NCBI RefSeq assembly: GCF_026151205.1
Contig: NC_087077.1
Span: 18,576,975 to 18,640,974 of the forward strand
Length of the DNA stretch: 64,000 nucleotides
Direction of reading: 5' to 3'
DNA from: Bolinopsis microptera
Taxonomy: Eukaryota > Ctenophora > Tentaculata > Lobata > Bolinopsidae
How positions within the stretch are numbered: position 1 is the first letter of the stretch; every line of letters starts with the position of its first letter. The notes under the pieces were generated by a model. The model saw nothing but the letters and a program-made list of their open reading frames with translations. It searched no databases and was not told the origin of the DNA. The translations under genes and the position numbers were made by a program. Positions 11,484 through 21,991 of the stretch are shown piece after piece.

Positions 11484-12784
11484 AATGAACTTAACAGGCA
11501 TCAACCATCCTTAATGTTAACTATCAATAAACAAGTGTGTTTGTACAACGCAGTTTTAGGTATTTAATGGGTTTTCATCAGTAATAATTCTTGCTTGAAA
11601 ATTACAGTCAGTTGGTGGTACTGTTAAATAGTTGTAAAATGGTAATGGTAAATATGACTGTCATTTCTCTCCACAATCGCTTGGTAAGAGGTTATCTTTT
11701 ATTATAAAGGCTGAGCTAAAGCAGTCAAAAGTATACTAAGATAAAAAAGGTCACATCAAGCTTGAACAAAGTACTTACATATTTCAGCCCATAGGATCGG
11801 TTGTTAATTATTATATCAGCATACAATAATGTTTGTCCGGAAAGCATCTCGTCCCAAAGGAAATTCTGGTTCAGCTAGAAATAATGATATTTGAAGTTCA
11901 TATTTTAAATTCAAATATACTTTAATTAGAATAAACAATATACATCAAGTTAGGTCTGTTTCTACACCAGGAAAATAGATTAATTGAAAAAATTGCTTCA
12001 AAACCTTCAAATACCTGCATTTCAAGAAATAATAACGAAACAGGTCTTCGAGTTCGATATTACGGCTTAACTAAGATAATCAAACTAAGTGGGACACACC
12101 AGCATTACAAAGCAGCTGTTTTTTGGCAAATGTGATTATAGGCCATTATTGAAGGCAGATATCTAGAGCTTGGAATGCATTTCGGGCATCAAAGAATGTG
12201 CACCTGTGTACCAAGGAAATTGCACGATTTGATTGGAAGTACATATATTTTTTCTAACACAGAATACTGTCCGTTATTGTTATACAAGGCTTGAATGGGT
12301 TAATTGTAATTTCGGTATGAAGCATGATTGAAATGATCTGATAAAAGTGTAAAACGTTCAAATCCTGTCCAGAACTATACGAGTGTAACAAGGGATTTAA
12401 TTTAGCAACATCCTGATCCACTAAGCTATTCTATACTAGAACAAGTTTCTAGTAGTCTCCAGCACATCGCAGCCAAAACGCAGTAACACTAACTCAGTTA
12501 TATTAAATACCCTCTCAAGATCATTTAGTAACATCTGCATTACAATGTGCAACAAAACAACTACTATCAAACTAAATATACGGTGTGTGCATTGAGGCTC
12601 TCTGCTAATTGCTATGAGCGGCAACAAAAAGAAATTCGACCGAAAAGTATCAGCGCATATTTGATATGAGAATAAAAATGGCGCAACAAAAAATTTGGTT
12701 AAATCTCCTTATTGCGATTTCTAACTGCGCGGCGTAGCGCGTACTTTGAAATCCAAATAAAAATTATTTTTGATTCAAATATCG
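11484..12784. other. Intergenic stretch, no gene assigned
   Basis: No exon with splice sites or recognised motif. A 63-codon minus-strand frame at 12436-12627 looks weakly protein-like (repeated Leu/Val) but has no family signature and no neighbouring exon in phase. Confidence 0.45.
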
Positions 12785-13165
12785 GAAAATAAAATTACGG
12801 CATACAGCAAATCTTGTGTAAAAAAATGTGATTAACAATATTCTGTAAAAAAATTTCGTAAAAAAATTTAAGAACACGATGCCCCGCCCCATTTTTTAAA
12901 TGGTCATTTTTGGAACTTTGACGGGCTATAACTTTCGTTAGGAACAGCCATTTGCCCAAAACTTGGTACCAAACGATTCTACTCAATGAGACCTTTCCAA
13001 TGATGTATAATATGTTGGGTTTTGAGACATAAAATGTTCACCCGCAAGTTGATGCTCTTAGTACATACACTAATAGTATCGTCTTCGACGACATAGTATC
13101 GTCTTCGACGATACAGGGGGAGCCGCGCACTTCGTGCGCGGCGGGTCATACAACGTATGACAAGG
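12785..13165 (-). mobile_element. Inverted-repeat partner element, right copy
   Basis: Reverse-complement relative of 6600-7095. The conserved core spans about 12795-13070. After a short AGTATCGTCTTCGACGA duplication at about 13073-13112, the GCCGCGCACTTCGTGCGCGG palindrome and GTCATAC...GTATGAC end recur. The two copies face each other across about 5.7 kb. Confidence 0.7.
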
Positions 13166-14218
13166 TTGGAGGACTTCGCCGCTTCGACGCGCCGCGCGAA
13201 CTAGCATTCTTGCTTCGCATCGAAGATCGTCGATCGTTGCTCTGCTTCGATGGGTTGACATCGTCAACCAACATTTTAGGGTACATGTTGCTTCATAAGT
13301 TGTTTATAAATATAGTCATTTTGCACAATTAACAATTTGCACCCATTTAAAAATCTCTAGGACCTTCATATCCCAATTTACCAGATACCCATATTTTTGC
13401 ATGATCATGATTTCTGGAACCGAAAATCAGTTTTTCGCCAATAACTGAAAAAGTAAACACATGCGGTTCTTTTAAACCCTATCCGAAGACTGTCTCATGA
13501 TCCTATCAATAGTTAGTAAAATGGGCTCAGCGCCACGCCCAAAATGGTTTTTGGTTAATTTCTCGAAAAGTAAGGATTTTAGGCCATGTGTTGATCAATA
13601 ACTCCTATATAAACATGCATATGCGGCTTCGATTAAGCCTACTTTGAAGTCTCTACGACCTTCAGAAGCAAAGGGTCAGTTACGTCATTGGGTCAATATG
13701 GGCGTGGCCCTCCTGGGTTTTCCCACGGTAAAAAATGTCTTCAACCGAAAATCTTGTATTCATACCTTTGGGAAGGTCTGTGCAAATTTTCGGGAGTATC
13801 TGAAAATTTGCAGGTTCATTTCCATACATGTCCATAAATGACTGGACTACTACTACTAATACTTAAGTACAGGAACAAAATAAAAATTCGATTTCCGAGA
13901 TAATCAGCATATTATCACGACGATTAAATTAAACTTTATCAAAATGTAATACGATACAATATGAAGTCGTCAATATAAACATCTCTCGGTAATCAAATTC
14001 TAAAATATGGTAACCTAATAATTACAAAATATTCATCTAAAAACTGTCTAAATTTATTTCATTATATATATTATGAATGTTATATATATTATGAATGTTA
14101 TATATATTATGAATGTTACGATATATATTTACAATATGAGTGACCCTATCCAGTTGGCTGATGATTGACACAAGGTTGAAGGGGGCTCAGCAGGCCAGTC
14201 ACACCATGTCGCTTAGTA
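13166..14218. other. Intergenic stretch with a short tandem repeat
   Basis: No gene supported. Phrases such as CTCGAAAAGTAAGGATTTTAGG at about 13562 recall the element family of 6600-7095. At 14062-14125 a 20-bp AT-rich unit (TTATATATATTATGAATG) is repeated three times. Confidence 0.55.
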
Positions 14219-14359
14219 TAGGGGCCATCTACTTAGGACGTCCGCCAACATCGCAGATTTTCAGACCACCCTCCCTCCCCCTGTCCGGATGTGTCCGAAT
14301 TTCCAAACCCCCCCCCCCCCTCCCTATTTGCCGGACATCCTAAGTAGATGGCCCCTTAT
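14219..14359. mobile_element. MITE with about 26-bp terminal inverted repeats
   Basis: The left end reads GGGGCCATCTACTTAGGACG and the right end is its reverse complement, with a one-base difference in the last part and TA-rich flanks. The interior of about 90 bp includes a C-rich run. A solo terminus of the same family lies at 1716-1760. The element sits just beyond the stop of Ost-alpha gene A. Confidence 0.8.
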
Positions 14360-14452
14360 TGATGAGCTACTTTTGACTCTGTACGGCTGTGGCAAGATAT
14401 ATGCGACAAAATACTAGCTGTGCTAATCGGTCCAATATTCTGACTGGAGGAT

Positions 14453-17400
14453 CTATATGTTCGGATTCTGTATTACAAGAGAGGGTTTTCCGAGGTCAAC
14501 TTCTTCCATTCCACTCTCTAACTCGTCTATCTCATCCACGTCCTTCTTGTATCTGATGAAAGAATTCTTCAAGGTTAAGATGCAAATGGCAAAGAATTAT
14601 CCTGACCTGAGGATCACATTTGACACATTGGGAATTATCCTCAGCTGAGGTCAAGATTAAGTTCAATTAGATGTGGTATGAATTTGCTGAAGTATCGTCC
14701 CAGTCTCCAGAGGCTCAAAGTCCCTGAGCTGGCATGGAGCAAAACTGAATGTTAGCAAACTGGAGCAGAGAGAGAGAGAGCAGGTCTATAAGAGGGATAG
14801 CTGGACTCTCTTGTCTCAACATTCTCCCTTGTTCAGTATTTTATTTTGTTTCCAAAAATATGTCTCAACAAATATACGTGTAATATATATGTAAGTCCAA
14901 AAATGTGTACCACGCACAGTGTTTAATTTTACTCTGAAGTTACAGTTCAATCTTAAAATTATCCAAAAATAATATTGAAGTTTCTTGAGCAAATATTTAA
15001 GAGTAAAGTATTAGATCGCGGTGTTTTTCCTCTAAATTTGCCGCACAAAAGATAAATTTATGCCGGGTGCTGGAACGCACTATTTGCTAAATTTTACCGC
15101 ACCTATAATAGGTTGCTTATAATTTGAATCAAAACTGAAAATCAAGGTTATTTATACATCACAGCCTTTAATCCTGATGTCGAGCTACGACCCCCAAAGC
15201 AGACTTCAACTTTAAGACCCAACGCCTAATAAGAAATATGTTTGTGTTTACTAACCGAACAGGTGCCAGGGGGCCGGTATCGTAGTCAGACTTCTTGTAG
15301 AGGAAGTTAGCCACTATGCTTAGTACCAAGCACTCTACACAGACTATGAAGGCGTTCCACATGTCTGTCCTGTTCTCTTTGGAGTAATACCTGCGGGTTA
15401 CCATGGTTACTAACTGCGGGTATAATCTGTTTATCAAATGATGGAGTAGTTCGCTGTTTATTAGTCCCATGACTGAAATACTTATAGTTGGATAATAGTT
15501 TTAATACTTGCAACACATAATTTGAGTCTGAACATGGCGTTGACGCCGAAAATTTACCTACATTCCTAATTTCCTGATTCATTTGTCCTTGTCTCTTCCA
15601 ACCGGATATTATCCAACTATCAGTATAATAAGTTTAGGATAGTCGGGATACATTTTCGGACAATTTGAAATTTGCTAAATGATATAAATTGTAAAAATGC
15701 CAAAAATATACTACTAAACGTGGGCTATTTTAAAGCCACAAATTGTCTTATTGTTAAACTTGTGGTATTTATAGTCGACAGAAATACCATAAATAAACAT
15801 CCTTGACGTATCAAGACAAATGGGATTATTTAAAAGACCAAGTGTTTTAAAGTTCTTAAAAAGTCGGCAGAATTACCGCGAGACATTTTAAAACCAAGCT
15901 TATTAAAATTCAAATAATTAAGTAGAGTTGCGAGTAATAACTTAATAAACGTCAACTAAGTTTAAAAAGTGTGTACGTGCGACTTAACTTTTAAATATTC
16001 ATTAAATAATTGTCCAACACAGTTGTTAGAGTAAACGTTAACGGGACGCAGCGTCCGGCCCGGACGCTATCAGCTCAGTTTCTGAGTCTGCTGGGCGCTT
16101 TTCAGGGTGACTGCCTATCTGGGTGTCTGTTTACACTTGTACTTGCAGGTGCATTCTGTGAACTCTGAACCATCCTCGCTACTACAATGGGCAGGCCAGA
16201 TCCACCCATCACTAGTCAAGGCCTTCCCCTTGACACTGAATATGCAGATGATGTCGACTTCAATGATGGAGATAAAGAAAATCTGAAGCGCGTTCAGGGG
16301 AAACGGTAGTGAGGAGTGGAGGAGAAGCATCACACTGGGATCCATGTTTTGCAGTAAGGCAGATATTCAGCGTAGTATTAGTTTAGGCTATGCTGCTTTC
16401 AATAAGTATCAAAAAGCCTGGACTAACGAGATACTTCTGCAAAAGCGACTCATGTTGTATGAAGCCATGGTAGTGTCTGTGTTAATGTATAACTCCAGTT
16501 GTTGGGCTGCACCTAAGGCTGTCTTGGAAAAGTTGGATGTTGTACACAGACGTCATTTAAGAATGATTTTGAATTATAAATACCCGGGGGTAATTTCAGA
16601 GGCCAATCTGACAGATTGGCAATCTGTATTGGCATATAAATAAATGTTCAGTCATCTACGAGTCGTTATATTATGACCATAATCTTTTTAGAAATAAATA
16701 CATTCATTTATAAGTCAATAAAAAGCCATAAATTGAGGCTTTCAGCGTTTAGTTACGCTTGTAAACACATGTCAATCGTTTATCGCTCAATCAATAATAT
16801 CTACCACCCTCAAACTCGACTTACCCGTGCGTGTCAACGGAGCTACTGCATAATGACAGGATTATTCCCTGAACTTTGGCCAGGACGATTGTTATCTTAA
16901 AAACAGCAAACTTGGCCCTGATGCTTCTCTCAACCACAAACTGAGACAAGCAAGCGAAGAGGATTCCGATAGCGTACATAGAGAACATAAACGATACCGT
17001 CATGATTACTGAGGGGAAGGTTTATATTATTGGGGGGTATTCATTATTACTGAGGGAAGGTTTATATGATTTTGTAAAGATGTGACGTGTAGCTGACCTT
17101 GTATCAAAACCTGCAAGTAGTGTTGTACCCGCTAAAACATTCGACTATAGGTTCAATTAAAAATTACAAGTACGAAAATTTAGGTTGGTTTTAAACTATT
17201 GAAATATATTGTGCATGTTCCATCACGTTGTTATTATAAACCCTAATCTGACTTACTGTAAAGAGTAGTGGTAGCCCAATGCTGGAAAATAGTGGCTGAA
17301 ACACCGCTACTGACAAGAGTTGCGTAGATTAACCCCACTATACCCTGTACACCCGGTAACTGCTGCAGCAGCTTCTCCATCCACCTGGAGCAAGTTACTT

Positions 17401-20400
17401 TTTAATGCTTTTTATACAACAAAGTCTTGTTATTATCCAGGGTTTGGAAAGGATATTACCCGCTTAAAATATTTCCATCGCGTTACATAATACTCAATAA
17501 ATGTAATAGATTTGTAGTGTTGTAATTAGTTTAAAACGTAAAGTTACTTGAGTTACTTTACGTTATCTCAACAATTTCTTTTGTTGCTGTCAAATATTTG
17601 GGGCAAAAACAGGGCAAAATGGATAGACATAGGGATAGGATATTTCAACAATTTGTGTGTAATCAATAATAATCTCAAATTTACCATAGGAATCTTTCGC
17701 TTATTTTAATGTTGGGAAAGCAACAAAGCCAACAGAAAGGAGGTTGTCCTAAATTTAGCTCTAGTCCTATCATCTTTTTCATCGTCTGCTCGATTCCACC
17801 TGATTTAAATATTTCAATTTACGATCTAATTGGAGAAGTTCGGAGAGGTTCCAAAAATTTTGAATCCGAAAAGTTCTTGGAACTGTTCGGATTTAGTTTA
17901 CTATTTATAAATGTGTTCGTTTGTTGGACAAAGGAACAATTCTTAAGAAACTGCGACAGGCGAACTTAAAATACACTTAATAAGGAGACACTAAAGTGTT
18001 AAGTTTAATTGTCCTGAGCTGCTTAAATTTAATTACAAAAGACAATTTTGGTTCCAACTGTCTTAAATTTGCTGGATGATGCAACAGGAATGTTGGGATT
18101 TTTGATTAAAAATGATAAAATTTATTATTTATTATTAAATTTTTCTCACAAATTATGGCCATTATTATCGTATTATAGCCGACATTCTGCAATTAATATT
18201 CCGACTATCTTTTACAATGGCAGCGGCCCGGTGTATGTGGCACGTAAAACGCGGTACCTTTGTTGGACGAAAATACTGAATACTTAAAAATTAAGGGGAG
18301 TTTTCATTAGCAATTATACAACAATAGATTAGAACAGTCGTGGACAAAATCTCCATTTAAAACAATAAGTAGAGAAATAGAATTACAAAAATACTAAATA
18401 CTTAAAAACTACTTTTATTTACAATGGGGAACATTTAAAAATACGAATACTGGAACGGACAATATATTCTGATCGTTTATAATAGGTGTATGTAAGAATA
18501 GAATAGTATAATAGTAATCAACCGGGTACCAATCTGTTAGAAACAGGTTAGCAACCGGTTGCCAGCTGCCAAATATCAGTGTTAAGCACATTCGCTTTTC
18601 CCGCATCAGTTAGTTATAAAATACTTTCAGTTTCAACTGTCTTATATACCCTTAAAGTCAATTAAAGATAATTTCATAGATTGAAAAAAAAGACAAAAAA
18701 TAAACTAATGTATTAATGTGACGTGCCCTACGTTGCCTAGCAACGTGCCCTACGTTGCCAAGCAACGTGCCCTATGTTGCCTAGCAACGTGCCCTACGTT
18801 GCCAAGCAACGTGCCCTATGTTGCCTAGCAACGTGCCCTATGTTGCCTAGCAACGTGCGCTACGTTGCCTAGCAACGTGCCCTATGTTGCCTAGAAATGT
18901 GCCCTATGTTGCCTAGCAACGTGCCCTATGTTGCACTATGTTTAGTGTTTACTAATTGCAAATTAAGAAAGGTAACTAGATCTAATTACCTGTGTAAGAC
19001 CAGATGAGCATGTAGAAGTTGAGAAAGCACAGCGCCTCCAGCACATCACCCAGGTACGTGTACACGAGAGTTCCTTTAGCGTTCAGTATCACTGCAATTG
19101 CAGCAACTTTCAGTGGATATTTTGTAATTGTTGTATGGGGTCTCTCGGTTCAGTCATTTAGTTCTTGACTATAATTCATCAGCCATATTTTTATTTTCTA
19201 GCGACTGGTGTGGACTGTGGAGCTAAGGGTTTTTTTTATTAAGTAATTAGTAGTAACTATGATATGTGAAACTTACCGAAAACATTAAGCAAGGAGTAAA
19301 GTACATAGTAATAGAGCACCCGTCTCGTCATGACATAAATAAACGTCTTGCTCCATCTGTAGGAATCGAACCTGCTAGTGCTGACCAAGGTCACTATCAG
19401 AGTAGCTAGCCACATGACACCCGCTGGTTGGAAAGTGGGGCTAGGTTAGTTGGGAGGTTAGTTGGGGAGGTAAGTTGGGAGGTTCGTTGGGGAGGTAAGT
19501 TGGGGAGATAAGTTGGGGAGGTTAGTTGGGGAGGTAAGTTGGGGAGGTTAGTTGGGGAGGTAAGTTGGGGAGATAAGTTGGGGAGGTTAGTTTGGAGGTT
19601 AGTTGGGGAGGTTAGTTGGGGAGGTAAGTTGGGGAGGTTAGTTGGGGAGGTAAGTTGGGGAGATAAGTTGGGGAGGTTAGTTTGGAGGTTAGTTGGGGAG
19701 GTTAGTTGGGGAGGTTAGTTGGGGAGGTTAGTTGGGAGGTTAGTTGGGGAGGTTAGTTTGGGAGGTTAGTTGGGGAGGTTAGTTGGGGAGGTTAGTTGGG
19801 AGGTTAGTTGGGGAGGTAAGTTGGGGAGGCTAGTTGGGGAGGTTAGTTGGGGAGGTTAGTTGGGGAGATAAGTTGGGGAGGTTAGTTGGGAGGTTAGTTG
19901 GGGAGGTTAGTTGGGAGGTTAGTTGGGGAGGTTAGTTGGGGAGGTTAGTTGGGGAGGTTAGTTGGGAGGTTAGTTGGGGAGGTTAGTTGGGAGGTTAGTT
20001 GGGAGGTTAGTTGGGGAGGTTAGTTGGGGAGGTTAGTTGGAGAGGTAAGTTGGGGAGGCTAGTTGGGGAGGTTAGTTGGGGAGGTAAGTTGGGGAGATAA
20101 GTTGGGGAGGTTAGTTTGGAGGTTAGTTGGGGAGGTTAGTTGGGGAGGTTAGTTGGGAGGTTAGTTGGGGAGGTTAGTTTGGGAGGTTAGTTGGGGAGGT
20201 TAGTTGGGGAGGTTAGTTGGGAGGTTAGTTGGGGAGGTAAGTTGGGGAGGCTAGTTGGGGAGGTTAGTTGGGGAGGTTAGTTGGGGAGATAAGTTGGGGA
20301 GGTTAGTTGGGAGGTTAGTTGGGGAGGTTAGTTGGGGAGGTTAGTTGGGGAGGTTAGTTGGGAGGTTAGTTGGGGAGGTTAGTTGGGGAGGTTAGTTGGG

Positions 20401-21991
20401 GAGGTTAGTTGGGGAGGTTAGTTGGGGAGGTTAGTTGGGAGGTTAGTTGGGGAGGTTAGTTGGGAGGTTAGTTGGGGAGGTTAGTTGGGAGGTTAGTTGG
20501 GAGGTTAGTTGGGGAGGTTAGTTGGGGAGGTTAGTTGGGGAGATTAGTTTGGGAGGTAAGTTGGGGAGGTGAGTTGGGGAGGTTAGTTTGGGAGGTTAGT
20601 TGTGGAGGTTAGTTGGGGAGGTTAGTTGGGGAGGTTAGTTGGGGAGGTTAGTTGGGGAGGTTAGTTGGGGAGGTTAGTTGGAGAGGTTAGTTGGGAGGTT
20701 AGTTGGGGAGGTTAGTTGGGGAGGTTAGTTGGGGATAATGAGCAATTAGTTACGGCCAGTATACACGGCCTTCAAACAGTTGGAATGTTTATTATCTGGA
20801 GAAGTAAGAACTTGGTAAGCTGGTGGGGACTAGAGAACTAGGTGGGCACGTGAAGTATGTAATTTGAACCACGTGACTTATGAGAGTTGAGAGCTGGACA
20901 ACGTGATCGCTGATCTCATTGGGAACTACTCATGTCTGTCTTTTTGTCATGTCAAATATTTTCATTCTATTGTTCATTTCTCATATCCATTTATAGTGAT
21001 CTGGGTGTGATTTAGATCACTCCACTCCGCCCAGATTCCTGTCAATTTGTACGGGACCCGGCCACTGAGGCGAGAGGTTCAGTGGCCAGGTGTAAAGTAG
21101 TTACGGTCGGGTGGGCACGGTATTAAAATAGAATTGTAACGGAGTCATGTGAGTAGATTCCAGTTGCGAAAGAGTGGCGAGTGCATGTGCCGTCCTGATC
21201 ATTGCAAGAGCCAAATGAAATAGTAATTTGTAGTGAATCTGGAAAATCAAAGAAAGTATTTTCGTCCTTATTTTGAACAGATTCCATGCCTATAAATGAG
21301 ATTTGTATAGTTCCGTTTTATTTCAAGTATCCCCTTAACGTTCATATCTTCGTATATTAGGACGCAATGAAACTATCGGATCACGATGTATGGGCACTTG
21401 CCACCCCATGGCAACATCAAGATATATCGACTCTGTTACATCGTTTCCTGTTAATATAAAACTCCGTTACAAATTGAACTGGGATCTGGCAATACTACAC
21501 CTTAGTTCAGTAAAATCTTACTATATATAAAGCGAGACGATATATATGGTTCCGTGGCATTTTACTGACACCACGGCATCAACTTTAACGCGACTTTCCG
21601 CAAAAACCGTAAAAGATATAAAACTGAAACTTTTTTGGCTGGGTCAAATGCTTTAATGGCCTTCAAATCAGCATGAAAAAATAAAAAATTGGTCAAGAAA
21701 TAGGAGTTTTAGAGCTCAAAATTTGGATCCCCAAGTGGTGTCAAAAATGCGAATTAAATAGGTACCTAATAATTATTTTAGTCTCTTGAGTCTTGACACC
21801 ACTTTAGGGTTAGACGGGTTCCTGCTAGTATTATGACTAATTTATGACTATAAACGTAACTAACCTATGATGAGAAGAGGTAGCCACTCAGGAGGAGGGC
21901 ACTCGGCCGTCTGAAGGAAATTAGGGCCCAAGTTGGTCTTATTATACTCCCAGAACTCTAACACCTCCGCACTTTCCTCGCAGCTCACCAT
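14453..21991 (-). CDS. SLC51A-like: Organic solute transporter alpha-like protein (paralogue A), 7 exons, 311 aa
   Basis: Exons in transcript order, minus strand: 21991-21865, 19423-19277, 19091-18990, 17397-17257, 17008-16825, 15390-15256, 14552-14453. They total 936 nt (311 codons plus stop), with phases 1,1,1,1,2,2. The N-terminus has SCEESAEV and CPPPEWLPLL before the first span. Exons 2-3 hold spans with RRVLYYYVLYSLLNVF and GDVLEALCFLNFYMLIWSY. Exon 4 starts with a TCSRWMEKLLQQLPGVQG loop. Exon 5 has RAKFAVFKITIVLAKVQGII, and exon 6 the last span WNAFIVCVECLVLSIVANFLY. The tail is short and acidic. Length is close to vertebrate OST-alpha (about 340 aa). The exon 4 acceptor is weak (AAAAAG, no pyrimidine tract). 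The exon 6 acceptor was chosen because it alone keeps phase and aligns with gene B. Ost-alpha proteins export organic solutes at the plasma membrane; the actual substrate is unknown. Confidence 0.85.
15479..15625. mobile_element. 147-bp MITE with inverted ends
   Basis: The ends TACTTATAGTTGGATAAT and ATTATCCAACTATCAGTA are inverted. The body contains GGCGTTGACGCC and a TTGTCCTTGTCTCTTCCAAC stretch shared with the fragment at 1571-1700. It lies in the intron between exons 5 and 6 of Ost-alpha gene A. Confidence 0.7.
16030..16650 (+). pseudogene. LINE reverse transcriptase relic
   Basis: On the plus strand, FQGDCLSGCLFTL (about 16095-16135) and, after a frameshift, PLDTEYADDVDF match the QGD...LF and YADD catalytic blocks of non-LTR reverse transcriptase. 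After a further break and probable internal deletion, a frame at 16344-16643 reads SLGYAAFNKYQKAW, RLMLYEAMVVSVLMYNSSCW and LDVVHRRHLRMILNYKYPG, the standard C-terminal block after the RT palm. Frameshifts and a stop show it is dead. It lies antisense in the intron between exons 5 and 6 of Ost-alpha gene A. Confidence 0.85.
18722..18935. repeat. 21-bp tandem array of perfect RFX X-box palindromes
   Basis: About ten 21-bp units carry GTTGCCTAGCAAC or GTTGCCAAGCAAC separated by GTGCCCTA or GTGCCCTAT. Eight have an intact palindrome; one is degraded (GTTGCCTAGAAAT) and the last is truncated. GTTGCC(N)GCAAC fits the X-box bound by RFX-family winged-helix factors. The array lies in the intron between exons 3 and 4 of gene A, close to the exon 3 donor. 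Binding is inferred from the motif only. Confidence 0.9.
19437..20735. repeat. 1.3-kb G-rich minisatellite, 13-bp unit GTTGGGGAGGTTA
   Basis: About 100 units of GTTGGGGAGGTTA, with 12-bp variants (GGG instead of GGGG) and AAGTT or AGATAAGTT variants, fill most of the intron between exons 1 and 2 of gene A, ending about 1.1 kb from exon 1. Higher-order blocks recur: the run around 19580-19860 resembles that around 20060-20290. Four or more GGGG runs lie within any 60 bp of the plus strand, so quadruplex formation is possible. The transcript of gene A would be C-rich. Confidence 0.92.

Noticed and set aside
15307-15582. 91-aa minus-strand open frame
   Set aside because: It is a shifted-frame shadow of Ost-alpha gene A exon 6 plus intron and an adjacent MITE.
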